A stretch of 64,000 nucleotides of DNA, from NCBI RefSeq assembly GCF_005405925.1, contig NZ_BJHV01000001.1:3782001-3846000 (forward strand), read 5' to 3'. A program made the translations under genes and the position numbers. The stretch is from Streptomyces antimycoticus (GTDB taxonomy: Bacteria; Actinomycetota; Actinomycetes; Streptomycetales; Streptomycetaceae). Positions 10,052 to 19,783 of this stretch are shown one piece after another (within the stretch, counting starts at the first letter, position 1; every line of letters starts with the position of its first letter). The notes beneath the pieces are model-generated. The model saw nothing but the letters and a program-made list of their open reading frames with translations. It had not been told where the DNA came from and did no database searches.

Positions 10052-11338
10052 CTACGCGCTCTTCTCGTGCCGCTCGCCCGGCTCGGTGCCCCGGGTGCGG
10101 GGCACCAGCGTGGGATTCACATTGGAGTGCACGACGTCCTCGGTGATGACGACGCGGGCCACGTCCTTGCGGGACGGCACCTCGTACATCGCCGACATCA
10201 GCACTTCCTCGATGATGGCGCGCAGGCCCCGGGCCCCGGTGCCGCGCAGGATCGCCTGGTCGGCGATGGCCTCCAGGGCCGGGCGGTCGAAGTCCAGCTC
10301 CACACCGTCGAGTTCGAACAGCCGCTGGTACTGCTTCACCAGAGCGTTCCGCGGCTCGACGAGGATCTGCAGCAGCGCCTCGCGGTCGAGGTTGTGGACG
10401 GAGGTGATGACCGGGAGACGGCCGATGAATTCCGGGATCATTCCGAACTTCACCAGGTCCTCGGGCATGACCTCCTGGAACTGGTCGCTCGCCTCGATCT
10501 CGCGCTTGGAGCGGATCGTGGCGCCGAAGCCGATGCCCTTGGCACCCGCCCGCGACTCGATGATCTTCTCCAGACCGGCGAAGGCACCGCCCACGATGAA
10601 CAGCACATTCGTGGTGTCGATCTGGATGAACTCCTGGTGCGGGTGTTTCCGGCCGCCCTGCGGCGGCACCGACGCCGTGGTCCCTTCCAGGATCTTCAGC
10701 AGCGCCTGCTGAACGCCCTCGCCGGACACATCGCGGGTGATCGAGGGGTTCTCGCTCTTGCGGGCCACCTTGTCGATCTCGTCGATGTAGATGATGCCCG
10801 TCTCGGCCTTCTTGACGTCGTAGTCGGCGGCCTGGATCAGCTTGAGGAGGATGTTCTCCACGTCCTCGCCGACGTAGCCCGCCTCGGTGAGCGCGGTGGC
10901 GTCGGCGATGGCGAAGGGGACGTTGAGCATCCGGGCGAGGGTCTGCGCGAGCAGCGTCTTGCCGGAGCCGGTGGGGCCGAGCAGCAGAATGTTGGACTTC
11001 GCCAACTCGATGCCGTCGTCCCGGCTGTGGCCGCCGTTCTCGCCCGCCTGGACCCGCTTGTAGTGGTTGTAGACGGCGACCGAGAGGGCCTTCTTGGCGG
11101 CCTCCTGGCCGACCACATAGCCCTCGAGGAATTCATAGATCTCGCGCGGCTTGGGGAGTTCCTCCCAGCGCACTTCGGAGGTCTCGGCGAGCTCCTCCTC
11201 GATGATCTCGTTGCAGAGATCGATGCATTCATCGCAGATGTACACACCCGGGCCCGCGATGAGCTTCTTCACCTGCTTCTGGCTCTTCCCGCAGAACGAG
11301 CACTTGAGCAGGTCGCCGCCGTCACCGATGCGTGCCAC
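10052..11338 (-). CDS. clpX: ATP-dependent Clp protease ATP-binding subunit ClpX
   Basis: AAA+ unfoldase that feeds substrates to ClpP1P2. The N-terminal C4 zinc-binding domain has Cys13, 16, 35 and 38. Walker A is GPTGSGKT (121-128) and Walker B is IIYIDEIDK; the pore loop and sensor regions are complete over 428 residues, the normal length. Starts at GTG 11338. Lies 182 nt downstream of clpP2 with a stem-loop in the gap, so it may have its own promoter or be attenuated relative to clpP. Confidence 0.98.
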   Translation of the reverse strand: MARIGDGGDLLKCSFCGKSQKQVKKLIAGPGVYICDECIDLCNEIIEEELAETSEVRWEELPKPREIYEFLEGYVVGQEAAKKALSVAVYNHYKRVQAGENGGHSRDDGIELAKSNILLLGPTGSGKTLLAQTLARMLNVPFAIADATALTEAGYVGEDVENILLKLIQAADYDVKKAETGIIYIDEIDKVARKSENPSITRDVSGEGVQQALLKILEGTTASVPPQGGRKHPHQEFIQIDTTNVLFIVGGAFAGLEKIIESRAGAKGIGFGATIRSKREIEASDQFQEVMPEDLVKFGMIPEFIGRLPVITSVHNLDREALLQILVEPRNALVKQYQRLFELDGVELDFDRPALEAIADQAILRGTGARGLRAIIEEVLMSAMYEVPSRKDVARVVITEDVVHSNVNPTLVPRTRGTEPGERHEKSA

Positions 11339-11478
11339 GAGGTGCTTCCCCTTCGCCTTGGATCCGCTTTGCTGCGCGGAACCGGGTGCTTGCGCTGCGC
11401 TTTCTGCTTCTTTTCCCGTGGGCCGGGGCCCCCAGCCCTCTACGACGGTACCTTGCCGGGCCCCCGGTTCGGGCCCCC

Positions 11479-11500
11479 CTTGGACCTACTCGGTCCAAGG
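11479..11500. other. Stem-loop in the clpP2-clpX gap
   Basis: CCTTGGACC and GGTCCAAGG form a 9-bp stem with a 4-nt loop 20 nt after the clpP2 stop. No U tract follows, so it could be a processing or partial-termination element instead of a full terminator. Confidence 0.45.
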
Positions 11501-11520
11501 GAGGTGTCGCCACCGAAGAT

Positions 11521-12192
11521 TCAGCCGAGGCCGACCGACGTCTTGCGGGTGGAAACGATCTGGTCGACAAGACCGTACGCCAGGGACTCCTCGGCCGTGA
11601 GGATCTTGTCCCGCTCGATATCGTCGCGGATCTTCTCGATGGGCGTGGTGGAGTGCTTGGCCAGCATCTCCTCGAGCTGCGAGCGCATCCGCAGGATCTC
11701 GTTGGCCGCGATCTCCAGGTCGGAGACCTGACCACGCCCGGTCTCACTGTACGGCTGGTGGATCAGGATGCGGGCATTGGGCAGGGCCATCCGCTTGCCC
11801 GGCGTACCGGCGGCGAGCAGCACGGCCGCGGCGGAGGCCGCCTGGCCCATGCAGACCGTCTGGATGTCGGGCTTGACGAACTGCATCGTGTCGTAAATGG
11901 CGGTCAGCGCGGTGAACGAGCCGCCGGGAGAGTTGATGTAGACCGAAATGTCACGGTCCGGGTCCATCGACTCCAGGCACAGCAGCTGCGCCATGACGTC
12001 GTTGGCCGAGGCGTCGTCGATCTGGACGCCCAGGAAGATCACGCGCTCCTCGAAGAGCTTCGCGTACGGGTCGTACTCGCGGATGCCCTGGGAGGTGCGC
12101 TCGACGAAACGCGGAACGACATAGCGGGATTCGGCCATCGGGCCGGTGTACAGGCCGCTGCCGGGGAAGTTGCTCATCTGGGTCTTCACCAT
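11521..12192 (-). CDS. clpP2: ATP-dependent Clp protease proteolytic subunit ClpP2
   Basis: Serine protease subunit of the ClpP1P2 tetradecamer. The catalytic triad is visible: Ser120 (GQAASAA), His145 (ILIHQPY) and Asp195 (IERDKI), with the oxyanion segment SPGGSFTA. It has the longer N-terminus ([21 protein letters not shown]) typical of actinobacterial ClpP2. Start at ATG 12192 or the internal ATG 12177 (MSNFPG). Follows clpP1 by 46 nt, so the two form one operon. Confidence 0.97.
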   Translation of the reverse strand: MVKTQMSNFPGSGLYTGPMAESRYVVPRFVERTSQGIREYDPYAKLFEERVIFLGVQIDDASANDVMAQLLCLESMDPDRDISVYINSPGGSFTALTAIYDTMQFVKPDIQTVCMGQAASAAAVLLAAGTPGKRMALPNARILIHQPYSETGRGQVSDLEIAANEILRMRSQLEEMLAKHSTTPIEKIRDDIERDKILTAEESLAYGLVDQIVSTRKTSVGLG

Positions 12193-12238
12193 CCTGTGGC
12201 GATCTGGGGGCTGGAGGTCGGCTACGGGACGGCGGGAC

Positions 12239-12853
12239 TCAGGCCCCGGTGCCGCCCCCGCCCGGAACGCTGGAGGCGGACGTCATGACGTCGTCGACCA
12301 GGCCGTACTCCTTGGCCTCCTGGGCGGAGAACCAGCGGTCGCGGTCGGAGTCACGGACGATCTGCTCAACCGTCTGGCCGGTGTGGAAGGAGGTCAGCTC
12401 GGCCATGCGCTTCTTGGTGTGCAGCAGCCGCTCGGCGTGAATCTTGATGTCCGAGGCGGAACCCGCCAGACCCGCGGAGGGCTGGTGGATCAGGATCTCG
12501 GCATTGGGCAGCGCGAAACGCTTGCCCGGGGTGCCCGCGCTCAGCAGGAACTGACCCATCGAGGCGGCGAGGCCCATGGCGATGGTGACCACGTCGTTCT
12601 GGATGTACTGCATGGTGTCGTAGATCGCCATGCCGGCCGAGATCGAGCCGCCCGGAGAGTTGATGTAGAGGTAAATGTCCTTGTCCGGATCGGCGGCGAG
12701 CAGGAGCAGCTGAGCCGTGATCTTGTTGGCGATGTCGTCGTCGACCGGCTGGCCGAGGAAGATGATCCGCTCACCGAGCAGCCGGTTGTAGACCTGGTCG
12801 CCGAGGCCACCGACGGTCGGCTCGCCGGCGGCGGAAGGCATCGTATTCGTCAC
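12239..12853 (-). CDS. clpP1: ATP-dependent Clp protease proteolytic subunit ClpP1
   Basis: Partner of ClpP2. Triad Ser98 (GLAASMG), His123 (ILIHQP) and Asp172 (SDRDRW). I chose the GTG at 12853 ([12 protein letters not shown]) because AGGTGG lies 5 nt upstream; an internal ATG at 12841 is possible, and the longer in-frame extension to 13006 is low-complexity and SD-less. A ClgR-like site lies ~170 nt upstream, consistent with known ClgR activation of clpP1-clpP2 in Streptomyces. Confidence 0.96.
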   Translation of the reverse strand: MTNTMPSAAGEPTVGGLGDQVYNRLLGERIIFLGQPVDDDIANKITAQLLLLAADPDKDIYLYINSPGGSISAGMAIYDTMQYIQNDVVTIAMGLAASMGQFLLSAGTPGKRFALPNAEILIHQPSAGLAGSASDIKIHAERLLHTKKRMAELTSFHTGQTVEQIVRDSDRDRWFSAQEAKEYGLVDDVMTSASSVPGGGGTGA

Positions 12854-13021
12854 GTATCCACCTGCTCGTCTCTGACGGCTGACTGGCCGTCTCAGCGTCT
12901 TCTTCTGGGGTGCGGGGGTGTGGCCGCCGGTGCGGCCCCGGCGGGCTTGCGAGACTCCCCTGCCCTCGTATCTACGGACCCTAACGCGCTGGTCGGCGGG
13001 CGCCATCCCGCATCAGGAACT

Positions 13022-13038
13022 GTTCGCTCTGAGCGCAT
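13022..13038. promoter_or_regulatory. Candidate ClgR operator upstream of clpP1
   Basis: GTTCGC-TCTGA-GCGCAT resembles the reported Streptomyces ClgR site (GTTCGC, 5 nt, GCG-half). It lies between tig and clpP1, where ClgR is known to act. The right half is imperfect. Confidence 0.4.
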
Positions 13039-13068
13039 GTTCCGGCACCGGACCGGCATCGCGGAACA

Positions 13069-13108
13069 CGAACGGGCCCGGACGCGTGCAGACGTTCGGG
13101 CCCGTTCG
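13069..13108. terminator. Stem-loop terminator downstream of tig
   Basis: 12-bp perfect stem CGAACGGGCCCG/CGGGCCCGTTCG with a 16-nt loop, 25 nt past the tig stop. The long loop and lack of a U run make it a moderate-strength call. Confidence 0.6.
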
Positions 13109-13133
13109 TTACGGGCTGTGGAGCGGACCGGGA

Positions 13134-14576
13134 TCAGCTCTCGGCCTTGTCCTGCTTCTCCTGGGACTCCGCGGGCTCCTCGGCGGCCTCGGTCGCGGCC
13201 TCGGCCTCTGCGGGCGCCTCGACGGCCTCGGAGGTGGCCTCGACCGTCTCGCCGGTCTCGTCCTCCTCGTCGTCCAGGTCGACGGTCTCGCCCTTGTCGT
13301 CGACGACCTTGGCGGCCTCGACCACCACGGCCAGCGCCTTGCCGCGGGCGACCTCGCCGACGAGCATCGGCACCTGGCCGCCCTCGACGACGGCCTGGGC
13401 GAACTGGTCGGGGCTCATGCCGGAGGACTGCGCACGGCGCATGAGGTGCTCGGTGAGCTCCTCCTGGCCGACGGACAGCTGCTCCTTGTTGACCAGCTCG
13501 TCGAGGACGAACTGGGTCCGGATGCCCTTCTCGGCCTGCTCCTTGAGCTCGGCGTCGAACTCCTCGGCGGTCTTGTCCTGCATCTGCAGGTACGACTCGA
13601 GGTTCAGGCCCATCTGCCCGAGCTGGTGGTGCTCGAGGTTGTGCTTACGGGTGTTGATCTCTTCCTCGAGGAGCTTCTCGGGGATCGGCACCTCGACCAG
13701 CTCCAGCAGGGCGTCCAGCACCTTCTCCTGGGCCTGGGTGGCCTGCTCGAACTTCTTCGACCGCTCCAGGCGCTTACGGCTGTCCGCGCGCAGCTCCTCG
13801 AGGGTGTCGAACTCGCTGGCCAGCTGGGCGAAGTCGTCGTCGAGCTCCGGCAGCTCACGGGCCTTGACCTCGGAGACCTTGACCGAGACCTCGGCCTCCT
13901 TGCCCTGGGCGGAGCCGCCCTTGAGCTCGGAGGTGAAGGTGGCCTCGCCACCCGCCTCCAGGCCGGTCACGGCCTCGTCGATGCCGTCCAGCAGCTCGCC
14001 CGAGCCGATGGTGTAGGTGACGCCGGTGGCGACACCGTCCTCCAGGACCTCGCCCTCGACCTTGGCCTCCAGGTCGATCACGACGATGTCGCCCTCGGCG
14101 GCGGCGCGCTCCACCGGGCTGGTGGTGGCGAACCGCTCGCGCAGCTGCTCGACGGACTTGTCGAGGTCCTCGTCCGAGACCTCGACGGCGTCGACGGTGA
14201 CCTCGATACCGGAGTAGTCCGGGATCTCGATCGCCGGGCGGATGTCGACCTCGGCGGTGAAGGTCAGGAGCTCGTTGTCCTTGAGCTCGGTGATGTCCAC
14301 CTCGGGCTGGCCGAGCGGGTTCAGCTCACCCTCGTTGACCGCGTCGGTGTAGAACTTCGGGAGCGCCTCGTTGACGGCCTCTTCCAGCACGGCGCCACGA
14401 CCGAACCGCTGGTCGATGATGCGGGCCGGGATCTTGCCCTTACGGAACCCAGGCACCGTGACCTGCTGGTTGATCTTCTTGTACGCCGCGTCGAGGCTGG
14501 GCTTGAGCTCCTCGAAGGGCACCTCGACAGTGAGCCGAACCCGGGTCGGGTTCAGGTTCTCCACGGCGCTCTTCAC
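13134..14576 (-). CDS. tig: Trigger factor (ribosome-associated chaperone and PPIase)
   Basis: Binds ribosomal protein L23 and folds nascent chains. The ribosome-docking signature GFRKGKIP lies near residues 44-51. A FKBP-type PPIase domain follows (~160-250, [15 protein letters not shown]...), then a helical substrate-binding domain and an acidic, Ala/Glu-rich tail (~435-480) common in Streptomyces. Start GTG 14576 with SD AAGGAG. Upstream of clpP1-clpP2 on the same strand but separated by a stem-loop and a probable clpP1 promoter. Confidence 0.97.
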   Translation of the reverse strand: MKSAVENLNPTRVRLTVEVPFEELKPSLDAAYKKINQQVTVPGFRKGKIPARIIDQRFGRGAVLEEAVNEALPKFYTDAVNEGELNPLGQPEVDITELKDNELLTFTAEVDIRPAIEIPDYSGIEVTVDAVEVSDEDLDKSVEQLRERFATTSPVERAAAEGDIVVIDLEAKVEGEVLEDGVATGVTYTIGSGELLDGIDEAVTGLEAGGEATFTSELKGGSAQGKEAEVSVKVSEVKARELPELDDDFAQLASEFDTLEELRADSRKRLERSKKFEQATQAQEKVLDALLELVEVPIPEKLLEEEINTRKHNLEHHQLGQMGLNLESYLQMQDKTAEEFDAELKEQAEKGIRTQFVLDELVNKEQLSVGQEELTEHLMRRAQSSGMSPDQFAQAVVEGGQVPMLVGEVARGKALAVVVEAAKVVDDKGETVDLDDEEDETGETVEATSEAVEAPAEAEAATEAAEEPAESQEKQDKAES

Positions 14577-14732
14577 GGTTCGGTCTCCTTGGGGGCTGAC
14601 GTGTGATGTTCAGCTGCGGTGCGCTGTCGCGTCGCAGCGGATTCGCGTCCGGTTAAAAAAGACACAGACACGCAGCTTGCATAGTAACCGCAAGCATGAC
14701 GGGCCCCACAACGCGATCTTGACGCCTGTGGA

Positions 14733-14809
14733 TGGTCGGGGTGGCCGGATTCGAACCGACGACCTTCCGCTCCCAAAGCGGACGCGCTACCAAGCTGCGC
14801 CACACCCCG
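14733..14809 (-). tRNA. tRNA-Pro (TGG)
   Basis: Cloverleaf on the minus strand: 7-bp acceptor stem CGGGGTG/CACCCCG, D-arm GCGCAGCTTGGTAGCGC, anticodon loop CTTTGGGAG with anticodon TGG, T-loop GGTTCGAATCC, discriminator A and an encoded CCA (14735-14733). Confidence 0.95.
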
Positions 14810-14988
14810 TCGGTGCGACACGTAGGGTACATGCCCGCGGACCCCCCGGCTGCCGGTTATTCGACTGGTGGGCAAGGGTGTGCGGGGAACGGCGGAGAAC
14901 CGCTACGATGCATCTCGTGCCGCGATCCGGGTGATCATGCCTGGGCGGAGGTGTCCGGGCGACCGGTGCATCCGTGTACGTGGCGTGT

Positions 14989-15062
14989 GCGGGCGTAGCT
15001 CAATGGTAGAGCCCCAGTCTTCCAAACTGGCTACGCGGGTTCGATTCCCGTCGCCCGCTCCA
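14989..15062 (+). tRNA. tRNA-Gly (TCC)
   Basis: Cloverleaf on the plus strand: acceptor GCGGGCG/CGCCCGC, D-arm GCTCAATGGTAGAGC, anticodon loop with TCC (AGTCTTCCAAACT), T-loop GGTTCGATTCC, discriminator T and encoded CCA. Transcribed away from tRNA-Pro. Confidence 0.95.
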
Positions 15063-15069
15063 CTGCTTT

Positions 15070-15107
15070 CGGCCCGGCCCGGGGACCTCCCCGGAGCCGG
15101 GCCGTTT
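15070..15107 (+). terminator. Rho-independent terminator after tRNA-Gly
   Basis: Stem CGGCCCGGC/GCCGGGCCG with further internal pairing, followed by TTTGCTT. Begins 8 nt after the tRNA CCA. Confidence 0.75.
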
Positions 15108-15191
15108 GCTTATGCGTACACGTACGCACGCCCGGGCATCCGCCCCCGTGACGCGGGGCGCGGATGCCTCAGGGGTTGGGCCAGGGCGGCG

Positions 15192-15386
15192 TCAGGGGTT
15201 GATGTCGGCAATCGCCTCGGCGGCCGAGTCGAGGAACTTCTGGATGTCCGGTGCGACGTTGGACGAGGCGAGCAGGAAGCCGAAGAGGATCGCGACGAGG
15301 GCAGGGCCCCACTTGACCCGGCCATTCCGGATCATTATCACCAGGATGATGCCCACCAGCAGCACCAATGACAGGGAAATGGCCAC
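15192..15386 (-). CDS. Small conserved membrane protein
   Basis: 64 residues starting at GTG 15386 with a GAGGGTGG SD. Two TM helices (ISLSLVLLVGIILVIMI and WGPALVAILFGFLLASS) are joined by a short basic loop (RNGRVK), followed by a soluble tail DIQKFLDSAAEAIADINP. I recall similar proteins in other Streptomyces at this locus; function unknown. Confidence 0.75.
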   Translation of the reverse strand: MAISLSLVLLVGIILVIMIRNGRVKWGPALVAILFGFLLASSNVAPDIQKFLDSAAEAIADINP

Positions 15387-16001
15387 AACATCCCACCCTC
15401 AGTCGCACACGTCTCACAGGCCCCGGAAGCACGCGACCCCGCACACCCCCGCAGCCACCATCGTGCCATCAACTCCCGCCGCTGAGCAGCGGGATGGAGC
15501 GATATACGGTCACCTGTGCACACGCCACCCACCCCTCCGGTACCCATCCGGTAAGCGCTCATTCAAAGGGCCCCGGGTGATGCTGCCCACAACTCCGCGC
15601 GGCGCCCGGCCGATTAATTCCGACCGCCCCGGATGATCTCGGGCGGGAATTCGGAATTCGTCCGGCGATCACTCGACGGGATGACAAAACATCAATGAAT
15701 CAGACATTCCGCCAGAGCCTCCTGCGGGGCATATGCCCCAATTAAGTAGGATGAAGGTGGTCAGAACGGACAGTCTCGGTCGAGATATCGAATGATCGCA
15801 TCGCTTTGTCGACTCCCCGCCGACTTCCCGAGGTCGGCTATCAGTCGCGACGCGAGGACCATGAACGGAAAGCAAACAGAACGAGGTTTTACGCAATACA
15901 GGTTTGAGCGCTATCGTGCCTTAGATGTTTCACGCTGCCATGACTCCCCCACGCGCAGTGAGGTCCCGGGTGGTCTCCCCCAGTTCCTGGTGGGAGGGCC
16001 T
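15387..16001. other. 615-nt gap, AT-richer, with a perfect palindrome
   Basis: No convincing gene. From ~15570 to 15960 the base composition is clearly more AT-rich than the surroundings. It contains the perfect 14-nt palindrome GGGGCATATGCCCC (15727-15740) and an AATTAAGTAGGAT stretch that could be a promoter. A 75-codon minus-strand ORF (15669-15896) has no SD and atypical codon use. It probably contains the promoter and regulatory sites of the acyltransferase at 16002. Confidence 0.5.
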
Positions 16002-17186
16002 GTGACCAACTCCCTGCGCCCGCACGGTTATCAGCGGACCCCCCTCCCCCAGGAGGCGGCGCCCACTCCCCCTACGCCGCGGGCCGAAGGACCAGGGCAG
16101 CAGGCGTCCACTCCGCCCGCCCCCAGCGCCCCCGCCGGACAGAAGCCCAAACAGCGGGACGCGTTCTTCGACAACGCGAAGTACCTCGCGATCGTGCTGG
16201 TCGCGATGGCCCACTCCTGGGAGCCGCTGACCGACTCCAGCCGCACCGCGGAAGCGCTGTACATGGTCGTGTACACCTTCCACATGCCGGCCTTCATCCT
16301 GATCTCCGGCTACTTCTCGCGCAGCTTCGACATGCGGCCGGACCGGCTCAAGCGGCTGGTCACCGGCGTAGCGGTGCCCTACGTGCTCTTCGAGGTCGCG
16401 TACACGCTGTTCAAGCGCTGGGCGGACGACGACCCGACGTACGACTTCAGCCTGCTCGACCCCTGGTACCTCACCTGGTTCCTGATCGCGCTGTTCGTAT
16501 GGCGGCTGTCCACTCCGCTCTGGAAGCTGGTGCGCTGGCCGATCCCGCTCTCGCTCGCGATCGCCACCCTCGCGGCGGTCTCGCCCGACATCGGCGACGA
16601 CCTGGACATGCAGCGGCTGCTGCAGTTCCTGCCGTTCTTCGTCCTCGGCCTGTGCATGAAGCCCGAGCACTTCCAGATGATCCGCCGCCGCTCCGTGCGG
16701 ATCGCATCGGTGCCGATCTTCGCGTGCGCCCTCGTCTTCGCCTACTGGGCTGCGCCGCGGATGACCTCGGTGTGGTTCTACCACCGCGACAGCGTCCAGG
16801 AGCTGGGCGCGCCGCCATGGACCGGCCCGGTGATGACACTCGCCCTCTTCGGCTGCTCGGTCGTGCTGGTGAGCTGCTTCTTCGCCTGGGTGCCGCGGCG
16901 GCACATGTGGTTCACGGTGCTGGGCGCCGGGACGCTGTACGGCTACCTGCTGCACGGCTTCCTCGCCAAGGGCTCCCGCTTCTGGGGCTGGTTCGACAAC
17001 CACGAGTGGCTGCACAAGCCGCTGGGGGAGATCGCGGTCACGATCATCGCCGCCTCCGTGGTCACCGTGCTGTGCACACCTCCTGTCCAGCGCGCCTTCC
17101 GCTTCGCCATGGAGCCGAAGATGGCCTGGGCCTTCCGTAAGGATCCCGCCGAACAGGCCCGCAGCCGTACGACGACGGCGGCCTAG
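16002..17186 (+). CDS. Membrane acyltransferase 3 family protein (fucose 4-O-acetylase-like)
   Basis: 394-residue polytopic protein with a Pro/Ala-rich cytosolic N-terminus (~1-47), then RDAFFDNAKYLAIVLVAMAHS, the acyltransferase-3 signature with its conserved His, and about ten TM helices. Resembles COG3594 proteins that O-acetylate sugars or cell-surface polymers using acetyl-CoA; the substrate here is unknown. GTG 16002 is preceded by GGGAGGG. Monocistronic, ending in a strong terminator. Confidence 0.85.
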   Translation: MTNSLRPHGYQRTPLPQEAAPTPPTPRAEGPGQQASTPPAPSAPAGQKPKQRDAFFDNAKYLAIVLVAMAHSWEPLTDSSRTAEALYMVVYTFHMPAFILISGYFSRSFDMRPDRLKRLVTGVAVPYVLFEVAYTLFKRWADDDPTYDFSLLDPWYLTWFLIALFVWRLSTPLWKLVRWPIPLSLAIATLAAVSPDIGDDLDMQRLLQFLPFFVLGLCMKPEHFQMIRRRSVRIASVPIFACALVFAYWAAPRMTSVWFYHRDSVQELGAPPWTGPVMTLALFGCSVVLVSCFFAWVPRRHMWFTVLGAGTLYGYLLHGFLAKGSRFWGWFDNHEWLHKPLGEIAVTIIAASVVTVLCTPPVQRAFRFAMEPKMAWAFRKDPAEQARSRTTTAA

Positions 17187-17209
17187 CGCGCCGACGGCCA
17201 CGACGCGAA

Positions 17210-17243
17210 GGGCTGGCCCGCGGACCCCACGGGCCAGCCCTTT
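17210..17243 (+). terminator. Terminator of the acyltransferase gene
   Basis: 11-bp stem GGGCTGGCCCG/CGGGCCAGCCC, 9-nt loop, then TTTC, 23 nt after the stop. It also faces the pseudogene on the other strand. Confidence 0.8.
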
Positions 17244-17271
17244 CACGGCTTCGGCGGCGGGCCAGCGCCCT

Positions 17272-19238
17272 TCACGGCTTCGGCGTGGTGCGGCGCAGCG
17301 CCACGCGGGCCGGGAGCGCCGTCGCCGCGAGGCCGAGCGCCACGGCGGCGCCCGCGAAGCCCGCGTAGGTGAGCGGCGGCACGTACGGATCCTCGCCGGT
17401 CAGGCCGCGCATCATCGGCACCAGCGTGGCCAGGGCGATCGCCGTGCCCAGAGCGATGCCCGCCGTGGCCACCAGCAGCGCCTCCCAGCGCACCATCCCG
17501 AGCACCTGCCGCTGGGTGGTGCCGATCAGCCGCAGGGTGCCCAGTTCGCGGCGGCGGTCCAGCACCGTCATCACCAGCGTGTTGACGGCGGCGACGGCGG
17601 CGAAGCCGCCGAGGACGGCGGCCATGACGGTGTTGGCCCAGGCGTTCAGCTTCCGGTCCTCGTCCTGGGCCGCCGCTTAGCCGTCCCGGTCGGTGACCTG
17701 CTCACCGACCGGCCGAGCGCCGCCGCGACGGCCTTACGGTCGGCCCCTTCGGCGTCCCGCACCAGCACATCGCTGTCGAACGACGACGTCACACGGCCGG
17801 CCAGCGCCGCACGGGGCAGGGTGAGCTCGGCGATCCCCAGCCCGCGCCCGTAGATCGCGACCACGGTGGTCGAGAGCCTCGTCCCGTCCGGAAGGTGGAG
17901 GGCGAGCCGCCGGCCGACCCGGGCATGGGCCGCCTTCGCCAGGAGCTCGTCGACCGCCACCCGGCCCGGCCCCAGGGCGTCCAGACGCCCCTTACGGACG
18001 TCCAGGTCCTGTACGGCCGCCAAGTCGCGGCCGCTCCCCGAGACGCCCTGTGTCGACGCGGTCCGCAGCCAGCGGCCGTCGCCCGAGCCCACCGGGACCA
18101 GCACCCCCGTGCGCAGCAGCCCCACCGACGCGGCCACGCCCCGTACCGAACCGGCGCGGGCCGCGGTACCGGAGGGGAGCCCGTCGGGGGCGGAGATCAC
18201 CTGGTCGGCGACGATGCCCGCCCGCCGCCGGCGGTCGCCCGCGTGGTCCTCACTGGTGTGCATGAACACGAGCGTCGAGGAGAAGGCCATGGCCAGCACG
18301 ATCGGGGTGATCGCCGAGGCCAGGCGGCGGGCGTTGGCCCGGCTGTTGGCCGAGGCCAGATGGGCCTACGCCGGTCCGGCGCGCAGCGGCAGACCGATCA
18401 GCCACGCGCACAGCCGGGCGATGACCGGGCCGAGCAGGGCCACGGCGAGCATGAACAGCATCACGACCCCGAGGGCGGCGTTGGCCGCGTCGTCGCCGGA
18501 GGCGGAGGCGGCGACGCCCGTCATGACGATGCCGCCGACGAGGGCCGCGACGCCGAGGACCGTACGGATGACACCGGGCCGCAGCCGTTCGACGGCCGCC
18601 TCGCCCAGCGCCCGCCCCGGCGGGATCCGCGCCGGGCGGCGGGCGGCCATCAGGCCCGCGAGGAGCGAAGTGAGGAGGCCGGCGCCGACGGCGGTGACCA
18701 GCGGGATCCAGGAGACGGAGAGCTCCACGGGCCCCGGGATGGCGCCCTTCTCCTTGAGCTGTCCGAACCACCAGTGGGCGAGCGCGTACCCGGGCAGCAG
18801 ACCGGCCGCGCCCGCGAGCGGGGCGACCAGCAGCGTCTCGGCCGCGACGGAGCGGCGGATCTGGCGCGGGGTGGCGCCGATCGCCCGCAGCAGGGCCACC
18901 TCGCGGCCGCGCTGGCCGACGGAGAGGGCGACGGTGCCCGCGGTGGTGAAGACGGCGACGGCGGTCGCGAGGCCGCCGAAGGAGCCGCCGAGCCCCATGA
19001 GCGTCTCCCTGGCGTTCGCGAGCGCGGGCTCCTCGATGGCGCCGCGGCCGCCGCCGGTGTGCACGCGCGGGGAGTGCGCCGCGCCCTTCACGGCCCGCTC
19101 CAGATGGGCGGCCGGCCGGTCGGGGGTGGTGCCGGGGCGGGGGCGGACGAGGACGGCGTCCACGGTGGGGGGCGGCCGCTCAGCGCCCGGGCCCGGTGGT
19201 CGGTGAACCACGCCGTAAGGCCGTCGCCGTCGGCGCCG
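17272..19238 (-). pseudogene. FtsX/MacB-type ABC transporter permease, degenerate
   Basis: Three pieces read as one permease: ~19225-18369 (FtsX domain with TLMGLGGSFGGLATAVAVFT and VALLRAIGATPRQIRRSV), 18365-17700 (extracellular loop AVDELLAKAAHARVGRRLAL) and 17679-17272 (second FtsX domain ending ARVALRRTTPKP). Lesions: a frameshift near 19170 in a C run, an in-frame TAG at 18368-18366, a frameshift near 17690 and an in-frame TAA at 17679-17677. The first ~200 residues including the first TM are missing, joined by deletion to the ATPase. Several independent lesions argue for real decay, not one sequencing error. Confidence 0.85.
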
Positions 19239-19638
19239 CCCGCCCGCCCGCGAGCCGCATCGGGAGCAGCACGTGCTGCTCGACGGTCAGGGAGGGGAGG
19301 AGGTTGAAGGACTGGAAGACGAACCCGAGGCGGGCGCGGCGCAGCGCGGTGAGCTTGTTCTCACTCATTCCGGTGATTTCGGTGCCACCGAGCCGCACGG
19401 ACCCGGCGGTCGGCCGGTCGAGCCCGGCGGCGCACTGCAGGAAAGTCGACTTGCCGCAGCCCGAGGGGCCCATGACGGCGGTGAAGCTGCCGCGCGGAAG
19501 GGCGAGGTCGATGCCGCGCAGGGCGTGGGCGGCGGTGCGGCCACGGCCGTAGCGGCGCTGGATGCCGTGGAGTTCGATGGCATGGGCGTCGTGGTGCGGC
19601 GCCGGTGCCGCCGTCTCTCGCCGCTTGCGCAGCCGCAT
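19225..19638 (-). pseudogene. ABC transporter ATPase (lipoprotein/antibiotic export type), 3'-truncated
   Basis: Intact start (MRLRKRRETA), Walker A GPSGCGKST and Q-loop FVFQSFNLLPSLT. After LLPMRLAGGRA the sequence switches to permease, so the signature motif, Walker B and H-loop are gone. The remaining reading frame runs out at 19180 in meaningless sequence. The ATPase cannot hydrolyse ATP. Originally an ATPase-permease pair of the SalX/SalY (MacB) kind. Confidence 0.85.
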
Positions 19639-19783
19639 GGTGGTGACCCTTCCGAGGAGTTCGCCCGATTCCCCGCGAACGTACAGATCGCGGCCCCTTG
19701 GCAGCCATGACGGCGACCGGCGTATCCGGGGTGGGTTAACCCCCGCCGTAAGGCGGCACCGGACAGTCAGCGGAAAGGTGCGG

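Noticed and set aside
15669..15896. Short minus-strand ORF in the AT-rich gap
   Set aside because: No SD, poor third-position GC and no recognisable domain.
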